A DNA stretch of 54,595 nucleotides from Alphaproteobacteria bacterium (GCA_016869235.1 VGER01000001.1:1-54595), one strand, 5' to 3'. Shown: positions 36,346 to 46,564, counted from the first letter of the stretch. Translations and numbers: made by a program. Notes: a model not told the origin generated them from the sequence alone.

Positions 36346-36912
36346 CTAGGCGTGTCCCGCCGCCGACGACAGCGCCGAGACGTCGAGCCCAATCTTGCGC
36401 ATGGCGCTGCGCCACTTGCTGTCGACGTTGGCGCCGAACAGCAAGTCTTCGTCGGCGGGCACCTGCAACCAGCCGTTCGCCTGGATTTCCGACTCGAGCT
36501 GGCCGGCGCCCCAGCCGGCGTAGCCGAGCGCCAAGAGGCTGCGGCGTGGACCGTTACCGGAGGCGATGGCGGCCAGCACGTCCATGCTGGCGGTGAGCGC
36601 CACGTCGTCGCTCACCACCAAGGTGGTGTCGCGCACGTAATCCGACGAATGCAGCACGAACCCGCGCGCTTGCTCCACCGGTCCGCCGACGTGGACGCGG
36701 ATTTCCCCGCTCGGCTTGGCGGCGATGCCCAGCTGGGTGAGCAGGTCGGAGAAGTTGATGTGATCGGCGAGGCGGTTGATGACGAGGCCCAGCGCGGCGG
36801 CGCTGGAGTGGGCGCACATGTAGATCACGGTGCGCTCGAAGCGCGGGTCGGAACATGGTGGCATTGCCACCAGCAGCTGCCCCGTCAGGTATCCGTCGAT
36901 GATCTCCGTCAT
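36346..36912 (-). CDS. yqgE: YqgE/AlgH family protein
   Basis: A 188-residue member of DUF179. Matching blocks: YLTGQLLVAMPPCSDPRFERTVIYMCAH, GALGLVINR-like SSAAALGLVINRLADHI, VHVGGPVEQARGFVLHSSDY and FALGYAGWGAGQLESEI-like LLALGYAGWGAGQLE followed by ENGWL-type NGWLQVPAD. The function is unsettled; AlgH was first named as an alginate regulator. It is transcribed away from the DsbD-like gene. Confidence 0.93.
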   Translation of the reverse strand: MTEIIDGYLTGQLLVAMPPCSDPRFERTVIYMCAHSSAAALGLVINRLADHINFSDLLTQLGIAAKPSGEIRVHVGGPVEQARGFVLHSSDYVRDTTLVVSDDVALTASMDVLAAIASGNGPRRSLLALGYAGWGAGQLESEIQANGWLQVPADEDLLFGANVDSKWRSAMRKIGLDVSALSSAAGHA

Positions 36913-36928
36913 GGTCCTCGGTCGGCCG

Positions 36929-36949
36929 TCCTAGGCAGTTTTCCTAGGA
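36929..36949. repeat. Perfect 7-bp inverted repeat
   Basis: TCCTAGG (36929-36935) and CCTAGGA (36943-36949) are separated by CAGTTTT. The repeat lies 17 bases upstream of the yqgE start within the divergent 251-base intergenic region, a position suited to an operator. No partner regulator is identifiable. Confidence 0.45.
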
Positions 36950-37163
36950 CTCGCAACAACGTGAGACTAGCATGGCACCCTGCGGTTTAGTATTTGTTTC
37001 CCCACCGGAGCAGATTCAACCGTCGCAGTTGGTCACGTAGCTGCGAACTGTTTGCGCGATTCGTCACAAAGCAACCAGCACGCCTGTGATGTCGTCGCAG
37101 CAATCGTGCGGGCTCGGCCCGCAAAATGCCGGAGGCATTCTTGTGACAACTTTTGGGGGCGCG

Positions 37164-38008
37164 ATGCGTCGGGTTGTCCGAGCTGCGGCGGCGTTCGCCG
37201 CGATCGTTCTCGTCGTCGGCGCGCCGTCATTTGCCGTCGAAGGAGTCTGGATCAACCAGCCGCACAGCTCGGTGCGCATCCTCGCGCTTGGCCCTTCTGC
37301 CGAGGACCCCGATGCGTTCATCATGGGCTCCATCTGCGCCTGCAGCAGGGCTGGGAAACATACTGGCGATCCCCGGGAGACGCGGGCGTACCACCTGATT
37401 TCCACTTCGACGAGACGGAGAACTTCGACGAGCTCTACGTCGATTGGCCGCTGCCTACCAAAAAGGTGCAGGGCGGCATGGTCACCTACGTGTACCGCGA
37501 CGAGGTGCTCCTGCCGATCACGGTCTATCCCCACGACCGCACCCAGTCGATCAAGTTCCGCATGAAGCTCACCTACGCGGTGTGCCGCGATGTCTGCATC
37601 CTGGAGGAGGCCGACCTCGCCATGGACGTCAGGGCCGATCACACCGACGATCGTTTGGCCGAGCTATTCGCCAAGAACCAGAAGCGGATGCCGATCCTCG
37701 AGAACCGCCCGGACCTCGCCATCGACCGCGTCCACTGCACGGCGGTCAACGGCAAGCAGATGATCGAGGTGGTGGCGCGCGCCTCGACACCGTGGGTCAA
37801 TTCCGAGGTGATCTTCGAGGCGCAGCCGGGCTTCTCGTTCAAGCCGGCGGCGACGCAGGCAAGCGCCGACGGACGCCGCATCACCATGCGCGCCGAGTAC
37901 GATCACCCCGCCGGGCTGCAAATCAAGGAAGGCGAGACGGTGGTGGTCACCGTTTACGACGCCACTCGCGCCATCGAGCGCATGATGCTGGTCTACCCGC
38001 CGCCCTAG
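37164..38008 (+). pseudogene. DsbD N-terminal-domain protein, frameshifted
   Basis: A signal peptide (RAAAAFAAIVLVVGAPSFA) and about 53 residues up to DAFIM are in one frame; the family sequence GLHLRLQQGWETYWRSPGD to the end is in another, the switch falling at about 37318-37332. A single lost base explains it. The second part carries the Cys pair of DsbD-N/DsbC-corrector domains (YAVCRDVCILEEADL), so the restored protein would be a periplasmic redox protein of about 280 residues. No DsbD membrane part follows. Either a true mutation or a sequence error. Confidence 0.8.
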
Positions 38009-38082
38009 GGCTGTCCCAGCCGGACATTCCACCGGACGCACCACTTGTGATAAGAGCGCGTCCCAACACGGCGGAGGATTCC

Positions 38083-38559
38083 ATGATCAAGGTCGGCGAC
38101 AAGATTCCCGAAGGCAAGGTTGCCAAGATCGCCGCGCAGGGCGCCGGGTTGATCAACACGCGCGAGTTCTTCGCCGGCAAGAAGGTGGTGATGTTCGGCG
38201 TGCCGGGCGCCTTCACGCCGACCTGCTCGGAGAAGCACCTGCCGGGGTTTGTCGCGCTCGCCGATAGGCTCAAGGCCAAGGGTGTCAGCGACATCGTTTG
38301 CCTGTCGGTCAACGATCGCCACGTGATGAACGCCTGGGCGAAGGATCAGAACGTCGGTGACAAAGTCCTGATGCTCGCCGACGGCAGAGGCGACTTCACC
38401 AAAGCGCTCGGCATGGACATCGATCACGAGACATTGGGCCTGCGCTCCAAGCGCTTCGCCGTCATCGTCGATAACGGCGTGGTCAAGCATGTCGCGCTCG
38501 AGGAGAACACCGGCGCTCACTCGGTCTCCTCGGCCGAGAGCATCCTGAAACACCTCTAA
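38083..38559 (+). CDS. Peroxiredoxin, Prx5/AhpE-like thiol peroxidase
   Basis: A 158-residue peroxidase with the peroxidatic Cys in [19 protein letters not shown], the hallmark of the Prx5 group, and VSVNDRHV-like [15 protein letters not shown]. It begins at ATG 38083 after GCGGAGGA. The product should reduce hydroperoxides with thioredoxin or glutaredoxin. The stop overlaps the convergent rnhA stop. Confidence 0.94.
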   Translation: MIKVGDKIPEGKVAKIAAQGAGLINTREFFAGKKVVMFGVPGAFTPTCSEKHLPGFVALADRLKAKGVSDIVCLSVNDRHVMNAWAKDQNVGDKVLMLADGRGDFTKALGMDIDHETLGLRSKRFAVIVDNGVVKHVALEENTGAHSVSSAESILKHL

Positions 38560-39023
38560 AGCGCTGCGCCGCGCTGGATCGCCCTGGCGGCTTCCACCGC
38601 AAGGCGGTCGGCGCGCTCGTTCTCGGCGTGGCCCGTATGGCCGCGGATCCAGTGCCACTCCACGGCGTGGCGCGCGACTTCCTTCTCAAGTGCCTGCCAC
38701 AGGTCGACGTTCTTCACCGGGTCCTTGCCGGACGTGCGCCAGCCGTTGCGCTTCCAGCTATGGATCCAGGTCGTGATGCCATTCTTCACGTACTGGGAGT
38801 CGGTGTGCACGCGCACGTCGCTGCCGGCGCGAATCGCCTCGAGCGCGCGGATGGCGGCCATCAGCTCCATGCGGTTGTTGGTCGTGAGCGCCTCGCCGCC
38901 CGAGAGCTCCTGCTCCTTGGCGCCGCGGCGCAGCAGCACGCCCCAGCCGCCGGGACCCGGATTGCCGAGGCAGGCGCCGTCGACGAACGCGTCGACCGGC
39001 TCTTCGCTCCTAGCCGCCGCCAT
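38556..39023 (-). CDS. rnhA: Ribonuclease HI
   Basis: Degrades RNA in RNA-DNA hybrids. 155 residues with the catalytic acidic set in [43 protein letters not shown] and [14 protein letters not shown]. The start ATG 39023 overlaps the thrB stop. The gene order ispH-thrB-rnhA-(peroxiredoxin) is conserved in alphaproteobacteria, although here the peroxiredoxin is on the opposite strand. Confidence 0.96.
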   Translation of the reverse strand: MAAARSEEPVDAFVDGACLGNPGPGGWGVLLRRGAKEQELSGGEALTTNNRMELMAAIRALEAIRAGSDVRVHTDSQYVKNGITTWIHSWKRNGWRTSGKDPVKNVDLWQALEKEVARHAVEWHWIRGHTGHAENERADRLAVEAARAIQRGAAL

Positions 39024-39976
39024 TACGCGAGGCCGTACAGCCGGGACGACTTCACGCTTTGGTGGAACACCAGCCGGCGCAGGTAGGCGAGGGGGTCCTT
39101 GGGCGTGGTGCCCTTGGGATGCAGCTTGTCGTAAAGCCGCGTGATCAGGAATCGCATCGCCGCTCCGCGCAGCAGCACCGGCAGGTGGCTGCGCTCGTCG
39201 GCGCCGAGCGGCCGCACCTGGCCGTAGGCGGCGAGCAGGCGCTCGCCCTTGGTGAAGTTGAAGGTGCGGTCGTCGTCGAAGCACCAGGCGTTCAGGCACA
39301 CGGCGATGTCGTAGGCGAGGAAGTCGTTGCAGGCGAAGTAAAAGTCGATGAGGCCCGACACGCCGTCGCCGACGAAGAACACGTTGTCCGGGAACAGGTC
39401 GGCGTGGATGACGCCGTCGGGCAGGCCCTTCGGCCAATGCTGGGCGAGGTGCTCGAGCTCGCGCTCGATGATGTCGCGCAGGCCCGGCTGCACGGTGTCG
39501 GCGCGCTCGCGGCACTTGGCGAAGTCGCGCTGCCAGCCCATCAGCGACAGGTCATTGGCGCGCCGGCCCGGGAACGAGGCGCACGCCTTGTGCATCTCGG
39601 CGAGCGCCGTGCCGAGCGCCCGGCAGTGCCAGGTCTCCGGCACGTTCACCGCATGCCCCTCGAGGAAGCTGAAGATCGCCGCCCGCTTCTTCGCCAGCGT
39701 GCGCAGGGCGTTGCCGCCCCGGCCCTGGATCGGCTTCGGGCAGCGGATGCCCGCCGCATCCAGGTGCTGCATGAGCGCCAGGAAGAACGGCAGATCCTCG
39801 GCCCGCACGCGCTTCTCGTACAGCGTCAGGATGTAGAGGCCGCTCGTGGTGCGCAGGCGGTAGTTGGAGTTCTCCGAGCCCGCGGTGATGCCGTCGCACT
39901 CCACCAGCGCGCCAATGTCGTACTCGGTGAGGAACGCCGCGGCCTCAGCGTTGCTGAGTTTCGTGAAGAACGCCAT
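39023..39976 (-). CDS. thrB: Homoserine kinase, aminoglycoside-phosphotransferase fold
   Basis: Phosphorylates homoserine for threonine synthesis; 317 residues of the APH-like ThrB found in alphaproteobacteria, unrelated to the GHMP-type enzyme. Visible: [23 protein letters not shown], the catalytic loop [13 protein letters not shown] and the metal-binding [11 protein letters not shown]. It lies 27 bases after ispH and overlaps rnhA. It works with thrC at 33-34 kb. Confidence 0.94.
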   Translation of the reverse strand: MAFFTKLSNAEAAAFLTEYDIGALVECDGITAGSENSNYRLRTTSGLYILTLYEKRVRAEDLPFFLALMQHLDAAGIRCPKPIQGRGGNALRTLAKKRAAIFSFLEGHAVNVPETWHCRALGTALAEMHKACASFPGRRANDLSLMGWQRDFAKCRERADTVQPGLRDIIERELEHLAQHWPKGLPDGVIHADLFPDNVFFVGDGVSGLIDFYFACNDFLAYDIAVCLNAWCFDDDRTFNFTKGERLLAAYGQVRPLGADERSHLPVLLRGAAMRFLITRLYDKLHPKGTTPKDPLAYLRRLVFHQSVKSSRLYGLA

Positions 39977-40003
39977 TGCCGGTGCCGAAGCCGAGCAGCC
40001 GGC

Positions 40004-40951
40004 TCAGGCTTCCTCCAGCACGCGCGGCAGCTTGAAGCGCACGTCTTCCGTGGTGACGACCACCGGCTCGATGCTCACCGCGTGGCGGGCGCCGAAGGCC
40101 GCGATGACTTCCTGCACCAGGCGCTCGGGGGCCGAGGCGCCGGCGGTGATGCCCACCGTGCGGACGCCTTCGAATGTGTTCCAGTCCAGCTCGCCGGCGC
40201 GCTGCACCAGCACCGCGCGGGCGCAGCCGGCGCGCTTCGCCACCTCGACGAGCCGCACCGAGTTCGACGAGTTCGGCGCGCCCAGCACCACGAACGCATC
40301 GCAGCGCGGCGCCATCTCCTTCACCGCCAGCTGGCGGTTGGTGGTGGCGTAGCAAATGTCTTCGCGCTTGGGCGCGGTGATGGCCGGGAAGCGGCGGCGC
40401 AGCACGGCGAGCACCGCCTCCGTCTCGTCCACCGCGAGCGTCGTCTGCGTCGCGTAGGCGAGCTTGCTCGCGTCGCGCGGGGTGAAGGCCTCGGCGTCGG
40501 CGATGTCCTCGATCAGGTGGATGCTGCCGGCGGGCAGCTGGCCGAGCGTCCCGATCACCTCCGGATGCCCGGCATGGCCGATCAGCACCACCTCGCGGCC
40601 CTCGCGCCAGTGGCGCTCGGCCTCGCGGTGCACTTTGCTGACCAGGGGGCACGTCGCGTCCACCGCGATGAGGTTGCGGTGCTTGGCGTCGAGCGGCACG
40701 GCCTTGGGCACGCCGTGGGCCGAGAACACCACCGGTGCGCGCTCGGGCACCTCGTCGAGTTCGTCCACGAACACCGCTCCCTGCGCCTGCAGGTCCTCGA
40801 CCACGGTGCGGTTGTGGACGATCTCGTGGCGCACGTAGACCGGGGCCCCGTACTTCTTCAGCGCCATCTCGACGATCTGGATGGCGCGGTCCACCCCGGC
40901 GCAAAAACCGCGCGGGCTGGCGAGCAGGATGCGAAGCGGCGGTTTCGCCAT
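40004..40951 (-). CDS. ispH: 4-hydroxy-3-methylbut-2-enyl diphosphate reductase
   Basis: The last enzyme of the MEP isoprenoid pathway, an Fe-S protein of 315 residues. Cluster ligands sit in [27 protein letters not shown] and near GYCAT-equivalent [11 protein letters not shown] and [19 protein letters not shown] and [16 protein letters not shown] are the substrate-binding parts. The ATG at 40951 is chosen; the longer frame to 41035 adds unrelated residues. It supplies precursors for ubiquinone and heme O made by genes in this window. Confidence 0.95.
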   Translation of the reverse strand: MAKPPLRILLASPRGFCAGVDRAIQIVEMALKKYGAPVYVRHEIVHNRTVVEDLQAQGAVFVDELDEVPERAPVVFSAHGVPKAVPLDAKHRNLIAVDATCPLVSKVHREAERHWREGREVVLIGHAGHPEVIGTLGQLPAGSIHLIEDIADAEAFTPRDASKLAYATQTTLAVDETEAVLAVLRRRFPAITAPKREDICYATTNRQLAVKEMAPRCDAFVVLGAPNSSNSVRLVEVAKRAGCARAVLVQRAGELDWNTFEGVRTVGITAGASAPERLVQEVIAAFGARHAVSIEPVVVTTEDVRFKLPRVLEEA

Positions 40952-41139
40952 CGGGGCTTGGTGCGTGGATATGGGTTTGGCTTGCGGTTGCCGCCTCGGG
41001 GGGTGCGGGTTAGTCTCGGCCCCGACGGCGCCCAAGGCTTCGCTATCCGCCTGAAAACGCCGGCACTCTAGACGCCCCTATCCGTCACGGGAAGGGGCGG
41101 CCCGTCAGCCACCGCCCAACCAGGGTCCCAGAGCCAGCC

Positions 41140-41667
41140 GTGCATCGCCTTTCCTCGCTGGCGCCAACTCTCCTACTCGGCGCCGTCCTGCTGGTCGCGG
41201 GCTGCACGCGCTTCACCGAGGGCACCAATCTCAGTTGTCCGCGCGCCGTGTTCCTCGGCGGCACCGACACCCTCGTGCGCTTTGCGCCGGACGCCGCGCG
41301 TACCGAGCGGAACGTCGCGGCCCAGTTCGAGCTGTACGACATGCAGTACAGCTGCCGCATTTCAAGCCGGCGTGCAGAGGCGAACGTCACCTTCGCCGTC
41401 AGCGGCATGCGCCGCTCGAGCGCCGTCGCCGAGAACCACGAAGTGCCGTACTTCATCGTGGTCACCAACCAGCAGGGCGCCGTGGTTGCCAAGCACAACT
41501 TCACCGCCCGGCTCCGCTTCCCCGCCGGCGGGAACGCCGCGACCATCACCGAGCGGGTCGAGGTAACCCTGCCGCTGGCCGAAGGCCAGCGCGCCGTGGG
41601 CTTCGAGCTGGTGGTCGGCATCCAGCTCACCCGCGAGGAGCTCGACTACAACCTGGCCCGTCGCTAG
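41140..41667 (+). CDS. Predicted lipoprotein of unknown function
   Basis: 175 residues beginning at GTG 41140. The N-terminal hydrophobic stretch ends in the lipobox LVAGC, predicting lipid attachment at the Cys at about residue 22. The mature part is beta-rich with two further Cys (SCPRAV, YSCRIS) and no motif I recognise. It lies 188 bases from the divergent ispH and upstream of the gcv promoter; no operon partner is evident. Confidence 0.75.
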   Translation: MHRLSSLAPTLLLGAVLLVAGCTRFTEGTNLSCPRAVFLGGTDTLVRFAPDAARTERNVAAQFELYDMQYSCRISSRRAEANVTFAVSGMRRSSAVAENHEVPYFIVVTNQQGAVVAKHNFTARLRFPAGGNAATITERVEVTLPLAEGQRAVGFELVVGIQLTREELDYNLARR

Positions 41668-41729
41668 AGCGCATCGGCCGGGCGCCGTCGGGGCCGGAAT
41701 CCCCCGCCTTTCCGCCGCGGCGCCGTTGG

Positions 41730-41757
41730 TTGACTCATGGGTGGCCCCGACTAAGAT
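41730..41757 (+). promoter_or_regulatory. Sigma70-type promoter of the gcv operon
   Basis: TTGACT (41730-41735) and TAAGAT (41752-41757) are separated by 16 bases. The predicted start of transcription, near 41765, is about 45 bases ahead of the glycine riboswitch, which fits a promoter for the gcvT-H-PA-PB mRNA. Confidence 0.6.
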
Positions 41758-41804
41758 GCCCGCCATCGCGAGGGGCAAGGGACAGCCGCCCGCGACCATA
41801 CTTC

Positions 41805-42008
41805 CCCCTGCGGGAGAGACCGGCTGCCGGGAGCGAGGCAGTCGGCGCCGAAGGAGCAACCGCCCCGGAAACTCTCAGGCAAACGGGACCGCAGGGGAAC
41901 CAAAGCTCTGGAAAGAGGACGGCCGGCAGAGTCGCCGCCGTCACACCGACGGAGTAAGCCGCGCCGGCGAGGTGGCGGTGAATCTCTCAGGTCCGAGGAC
42001 AGAGGGGG
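41805..42008 (+). promoter_or_regulatory. Tandem glycine riboswitch
   Basis: Two consecutive glycine aptamers. The first (about 41811-41897) has GGGAGAGACC, GCCGAAGGAGCAACCGCC, AACTCTCAGGCAAA and GGACCGCAGGGG. After a short linker the second (about 41906-42008) has CTCTGGAAAGAGG, CACCGACGGAGTAAGC, GAATCTCTCAGG and GGACAGAGGGGG. This is the canonical double form that activates gcv genes when glycine is abundant. About 50 bases separate it from the gcvT GTG. The linker contains ACCAAAGC next to CTCTGG. Confidence 0.95.
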
Positions 42009-42057
42009 CGCGAGCCGCGAGCGATTGCGGCGGCGAGCACCTGTCGGAGGACCCCGC

Positions 42058-43173
42058 GTGGGCGACACAGCCGTACATTCACTTCGCAAGACGCCGCTGC
42101 ACGCACTGCACGTGGAGCTTGGCGCCCGCATGGTGCCGTTCGCCGGTTACGACATGCCGGTGCAGTATCCGGCCGGCATCCTCACCGAGCACAACCACAC
42201 GCGCGCGCAAGCGGGGCTGTTCGACGTCTCGCACATGGGCCAGGCGCGCCTCTATGGCGTCGCCGCCGACAAGGCCATCGAGACCCTGGTGCCCGGCAAC
42301 ATCGTCGGCCTCGCGCTGACGCGCATCCGCTACACGGTGTTCACCAACGACCAGGGCGGCATCCTCGACGATCTGACCATCGGTCGCGCCGGCGATCACC
42401 TCATGATCGTCGTCAACGCCGCCTGCAAGGAAGCCGACTACGAGCACATGCGCCGCGGCCTGCCCAAGGGCATGCGCCTCGAGGTGCTCGAGGACCGCGC
42501 GCTCCTGGCGCTGCAGGGTCCCGCCGCCGAGAAGGTGATGGCGCGCTTCGCGCCCGACGCCGCCAAGCTCACCTTCATGTCCTTCGCCAGCATGAAAGTC
42601 GCCGGCCTCGACTGCACCGTGGCGCGTTCGGGCTACACCGGTGAGGACGGCTTCGAGATCTCGGTGCCGGCCAAGCACGCCGAAGTCTTCGCCCGCAAGT
42701 TGCTTGCCGAGCCCGAGGTGAAGCCGATCGGTCTCGGCGCCCGCGACAGCCTGCGCCTCGAAGCCGGTCTCTGCCTCTACGGCCACGACCTCGACACCAC
42801 CACCACGCCGGCCGAAGGCGACCTGGGCTGGACCATCGCGAAGCGCCGCCGCGAGGAAGGCGGCTTCCCCGGCGACAAGATCATCCTGAAGCAACTGGCG
42901 GAAGGCCCGCCGCGCCTGCGCGTCGGCATCAAGCCTGACGGCCGCGCCCCGGCGCGCGAAGGCACCGTCGTACTCGACGGCAAAGGCAAGGAGATCGGCA
43001 AGATCACCTCGGGCGGCTTCGGCCCCACGGCGAACGGGCCCATCGCCATGGGCTATGTCGCACGTGGCAAGACGTCGATCGGCACGCAGCTCGGCCTGGT
43101 CGTGCGCGGCTCGACTCTTCAGGCGAAGGTGGCCCCGCTGCCCTTCGTCCCGCATCGTTACAAGAAGGCATAG
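42058..43173 (+). CDS. gcvT: Aminomethyltransferase (glycine cleavage T protein)
   Basis: Transfers the methylene carbon from lipoyl-H protein to tetrahydrofolate and releases ammonia. 371 residues from GTG 42058 with CGGAGGA upstream; alternatives further upstream would enter the riboswitch. Blocks: LGARMVPFAGYDMPVQYPAG, GLFDVSHMGQ, ARSGYTGEDGFEISVP and LGARDSLRLEAGLCLYGHDLD. First gene of the riboswitch-controlled operon; gcvH follows after 14 bases. Confidence 0.97.
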   Translation: MGDTAVHSLRKTPLHALHVELGARMVPFAGYDMPVQYPAGILTEHNHTRAQAGLFDVSHMGQARLYGVAADKAIETLVPGNIVGLALTRIRYTVFTNDQGGILDDLTIGRAGDHLMIVVNAACKEADYEHMRRGLPKGMRLEVLEDRALLALQGPAAEKVMARFAPDAAKLTFMSFASMKVAGLDCTVARSGYTGEDGFEISVPAKHAEVFARKLLAEPEVKPIGLGARDSLRLEAGLCLYGHDLDTTTTPAEGDLGWTIAKRRREEGGFPGDKIILKQLAEGPPRLRVGIKPDGRAPAREGTVVLDGKGKEIGKITSGGFGPTANGPIAMGYVARGKTSIGTQLGLVVRGSTLQAKVAPLPFVPHRYKKA

Positions 43174-43187
43174 GCAAGGAGACGAAC

Positions 43188-43565
43188 ATGGCGGAACGTC
43201 GCTACACCAAGGACCACGAGTGGATCGAGCTCAACGGCGCCATCGGCACGGTTGGCATCACCAACCACGCCCAGGAGCAGCTCGGCGACATCGTGTTCGT
43301 CGAGCTGCCGGCCGGCGGCAAGAAGCTCACCAAGGGCGGCGAGGCCGCGGTCGTCGAGTCCGTCAAGGCGGCGAGCGAGGTGTTCGCGCCGGTCTCGGGC
43401 GAGGTGGTCGAGTCCAACCCCGAGGTCAGCAAGAACCCGGCGCTGGTGAACCAGGCGGCCGAGGCCGGCGGCTGGTTCTTCAAGATCAAGGTCGCCAATC
43501 CCAAGGAGGTGTCCGAGCTGATGGATGCCGCGACCTACAAGAAGTTCGTGGAGACGCAACACTAG
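43188..43565 (+). CDS. gcvH: Glycine cleavage system H protein
   Basis: A 125-residue lipoyl carrier shuttling the aminomethyl group between P, T and L proteins. The lipoylated Lys is in AAVVESVKAASEVFAP, and the N-terminus RYTKDHEWIELNG and IVFVELPAGGKKL are typical. An AGGAGA Shine-Dalgarno lies 5 bases before the ATG. A REP-like double hairpin separates it from gcvPA. Confidence 0.97.
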   Translation: MAERRYTKDHEWIELNGAIGTVGITNHAQEQLGDIVFVELPAGGKKLTKGGEAAVVESVKAASEVFAPVSGEVVESNPEVSKNPALVNQAAEAGGWFFKIKVANPKEVSELMDAATYKKFVETQH

Positions 43566-43590
43566 AGCTTTTGCGCCACAAGCACCGCTC

Positions 43591-43657
43591 CTCATGCTGA
43601 GCCTAGTCGAAGCATGAGCGGGGCACCTCCTCACCCTTCGACAAGCCCACGGTGAGG
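43591..43657. repeat. REP-like paired hairpins between gcvH and gcvPA
   Basis: Two inverted repeats: CTCATGCT/AGCATGAG at 43591-43618 and CCTCACC/GGTGAGG at 43629-43657, enclosing GAGCCTAGTCGA and CTTCGACAAGCC. The pair resembles the widespread extragenic REP motif around TTCGACAAGCTCAG. It lies inside the gcv operon and may affect mRNA stability or the H-to-P expression ratio. Confidence 0.7.
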
Positions 43658-43683
43658 TATTGAGGAACACGGAGCACATTGGA

Positions 43684-45030
43684 ATGCGCTACTTGCCACT
43701 CGGACCTGACGACCGTCGCGCCATGCTGGGCGTCATCGGCGCCAAGTCGGTTGACGACCTCTTCAAGGACATTCCGCAGAAGGCGCGCGTCTCCGGTCTT
43801 CTCGACCTGCCCATGCACGCCGGCGAGCTCGAGGTCGAGCGCACGCTGGGCGCCATGGCGGCCAAGAATCGCGCTGCCGGCGCGGGTCCGTCGTTTCTCG
43901 GCGCGGGGTCGTATCGCCACCACATCCCCTCGGCCGTCGACCACCTGATCCAGCGCTCGGAGTTCCTCACCTCCTACACGCCGTATCAGCCTGAGGTGGC
44001 GCAGGGCACGCTGCAGTTCCTGTTCGAGTTCCAGACCAACGTCGCCATGCTGTCGGGCATGGAGGTCGCCAACGCCTCCATGTACGAGGGCGGCTCGTCG
44101 TGCGCCGAAGCCGTGCTGATGGCCGGGCGCGTCACCGGCCGCCCGCGCGCCATTCTCTCTGGCGCGCTGCACCCGCACTACCGCGACACCGTGCGCACCT
44201 TCACCCAGTTCTCGCCGGTGGAGGTCGAGTACGGCGATCCCGTCGTCGACGGCAAGGAGGACCTGGCAGCCCAACTCGGCCCCGACGTCGCCTGCGTCGT
44301 GGTCCAGACGCCTGACTTCTTCGGCAACCTGCACGACTACACCCAGCTTGGGCAGGCCTGCCGCGCCGCCGGCGCGCTTCTGGTCGTCGTCGTCACCGAG
44401 GTCGTCTCGCTCGGCGCGCTCAAGTCGCCGGGGCAGATGGGCGCCGACATCTTCGCCGGCGAGGGCCAGAGCCTGGGCGTCGGGCTGAACTTCGGCGGGC
44501 CCTACGTCGGCCTGTTCGCCACCAGGAGGCAGTACATCCGCCAGATGCCCGGCCGCCTGTGCGGCGAGACCGTGGACGCCGACGGGCGCCGCTCGTACGT
44601 GCTGACGCTGTCCACGCGCGAGCAGCACATCCGCCGCGAAAAGGCGACCTCCAACATCTGCACCAACTCCGGCCTGTGTGCGCTCGCCTTCGGCATTCAC
44701 GTCTCGCTGCTCGGCGAGGAGGGCATGCGCCGGCTGGCCAAGCTCAACCACGCCGCCGCGGTGCAGCTCGCCGAACAGCTCGGCCAGGTGAAGGGCGTGA
44801 AGGTCTTGAACAAAACCTTCTTCAACGAGTTCACCGTTGAGCTGCCCGGCCACGCCGACGAGATCGTCGAGAAGATGGTCGGCCAGGGCGTGCTCGCCGG
44901 CGTGCCGGTGCAGCGCCTGTATCGCGACCGGCCCGAGCTTGCCAATCTCCTGCTCGTCGCCGCCTCCGAGACCAACACCGATGCCGACCGCGCGGCCTAC
45001 GTCGCCGGCCTCAAGAAGGTGCTCGCATGA
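43684..45030 (+). CDS. gcvPA: Glycine dehydrogenase (decarboxylating) subunit 1
   Basis: The N-terminal half of the split P protein, 448 residues from ATG 43684 (GGAG upstream; the frame is open to a TTG at 43660). Blocks: [58 protein letters not shown] and GLCGETVD-like [13 protein letters not shown]. It pairs with GcvPB, which carries the PLP lysine. The stop overlaps gcvPB by ATGA, ensuring equal synthesis. Confidence 0.97.
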   Translation: MRYLPLGPDDRRAMLGVIGAKSVDDLFKDIPQKARVSGLLDLPMHAGELEVERTLGAMAAKNRAAGAGPSFLGAGSYRHHIPSAVDHLIQRSEFLTSYTPYQPEVAQGTLQFLFEFQTNVAMLSGMEVANASMYEGGSSCAEAVLMAGRVTGRPRAILSGALHPHYRDTVRTFTQFSPVEVEYGDPVVDGKEDLAAQLGPDVACVVVQTPDFFGNLHDYTQLGQACRAAGALLVVVVTEVVSLGALKSPGQMGADIFAGEGQSLGVGLNFGGPYVGLFATRRQYIRQMPGRLCGETVDADGRRSYVLTLSTREQHIRREKATSNICTNSGLCALAFGIHVSLLGEEGMRRLAKLNHAAAVQLAEQLGQVKGVKVLNKTFFNEFTVELPGHADEIVEKMVGQGVLAGVPVQRLYRDRPELANLLLVAASETNTDADRAAYVAGLKKVLA

Positions 45031-46550
45031 AGCCCGATACCGTTTCCGGCAACCGCGCCCTCGACCTCGAGGAGCCGCTCCTGTTCGAGCTCGGCCGCCC
45101 GGGCCGCACCGGCGTCGACCTGCCCGACGCGCCCAAGGTCGCCTCCAGGCTCGGCGGCCTCGACCGCGAGGGCAGCATCGGATTGGCGGGGGTCTCCGAG
45201 CCCGAGGTGGTCCGTCATTTCGTGCGCCTGTCGCGCAACAACTATTCGATCGACGCCAATCTCTATCCGCTCGGCTCGTGCACGATGAAGCACAACCCGC
45301 GCCTCAACGAGAAGATGGCGCGCCTGCCGGGCTTCGGCGACGTGCACCCCCTGCAGCCGGAGTCCACCGTGCAGGGTGCGCTCGAGCTGATCCACGCACT
45401 CGGCCACTGGCTGAAGACCATCACCGGCATGCCCGCCGTCGCCATGCCGCCCGCCGCCGGCGCCCACGGTGAGCTGTGCGGCATGATGGCCATCCGCGCC
45501 GCCCATGAGGCGAAGGGCGACACCAACCGCCACCGCGTGCTCATCCCGGAGTCGGCGCATGGAACCAACCCCGCCACGGCCGCCCAGTGCGGCTTCACCG
45601 TCGATCCGATTCCCGGCAACGAGCGCGGCCGTATCGATCTGGCCGCGGTCAAAGCCAAGCTCGGCCCCGACGTCGCCGGCATCATGCTGACCAACCCGAA
45701 CACCCTCGGCCTGTTCGAGAACGAGGTGATCGAGGTCGCCCAGGCCATCCATTCGGTCGGCGGCTACTTCTATGCCGACGGCGCCAACTTCAACGCCATC
45801 GTCGGCAAGGCGCGGCCCGGCGACATGGGCGTCGACGCCATCCACATCAATCTGCACAAGACGTTCTCCACCCCGCACGGCGGCGGCGGCCCGGGCTCGG
45901 GGCCGGTGTGTTTCTCGGCGGCGCTCGCCCCGTACGCGCCGCTGCCCATGGTCATCGAGCAGAAGGGCCGCTTCCACCTCATCGAGCACCGCGGCGGCAA
46001 GAATGAGCCGGGCGAGAAGTCGTTCGGCCGTATGCGCACCTTCAACGGCCAGATGGGCATGTTCGTGCGCGCACTCAGCTACATGATGAGCCACGGCGCC
46101 GACGGCCTGCGCCAGGTCGCCGAGGACGCGGTGTTGTCGGCCAACTACATCATGGCGAGCTGCGCCGCCGACATGACCTCGCCGTATCCGGGCCCGTGCA
46201 TGCACGAGGCGCTGTTCGACGACCGCTTCCTGGAAGGCACCGGGGTGACCACCCTCGACTTCGCCAAGGCGATGATCGACGAGGGCTACCATCCGATGAC
46301 GGTCTACTTCCCGCTCGTCGTGCACGGCGCCATGCTCACCGAGCCGACCGAGACGGAAAGCAAGGAGAGCGTCGACCGCTTCATCCACGTGCTGCGCACG
46401 CTCGCCAAGAAGGCCAAGTCCGGCGACGCCGCGTTCTTCAAGAACGCGCCGCGCTACAGCCCGCGCCGCCGCGTCGACGAGACCACCGCCGCCCGCAATC
46501 CCGTGCTGCGCTGGACGCCGCCGGCGCCCAAGGCCCAAGCCGCGGAGTAG
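45027..46550 (+). CDS. gcvPB: Glycine dehydrogenase (decarboxylating) subunit 2
   Basis: The PLP-binding half of the split P protein, 507 residues. The cofactor lysine is in [42 protein letters not shown] and [16 protein letters not shown] are family blocks. It is the last gene of the gcv operon; the L protein (lpd) is not in the window. A 24-base perfect palindrome just downstream may end the transcript. Confidence 0.97.
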   Translation: MKPDTVSGNRALDLEEPLLFELGRPGRTGVDLPDAPKVASRLGGLDREGSIGLAGVSEPEVVRHFVRLSRNNYSIDANLYPLGSCTMKHNPRLNEKMARLPGFGDVHPLQPESTVQGALELIHALGHWLKTITGMPAVAMPPAAGAHGELCGMMAIRAAHEAKGDTNRHRVLIPESAHGTNPATAAQCGFTVDPIPGNERGRIDLAAVKAKLGPDVAGIMLTNPNTLGLFENEVIEVAQAIHSVGGYFYADGANFNAIVGKARPGDMGVDAIHINLHKTFSTPHGGGGPGSGPVCFSAALAPYAPLPMVIEQKGRFHLIEHRGGKNEPGEKSFGRMRTFNGQMGMFVRALSYMMSHGADGLRQVAEDAVLSANYIMASCAADMTSPYPGPCMHEALFDDRFLEGTGVTTLDFAKAMIDEGYHPMTVYFPLVVHGAMLTEPTETESKESVDRFIHVLRTLAKKAKSGDAAFFKNAPRYSPRRRVDETTAARNPVLRWTPPAPKAQAAE

Positions 46551-46564
46551 GCGCCGCTCACGAT

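Noticed and set aside
39059..41071. A 670-codon plus-strand frame antisense to rnhA, thrB and ispH
   Set aside because: Shadow of three conserved minus-strand genes; no recognisable domain.
43603..44853. Antisense frame over gcvPA
   Set aside because: Composition and overlap identify it as a shadow.
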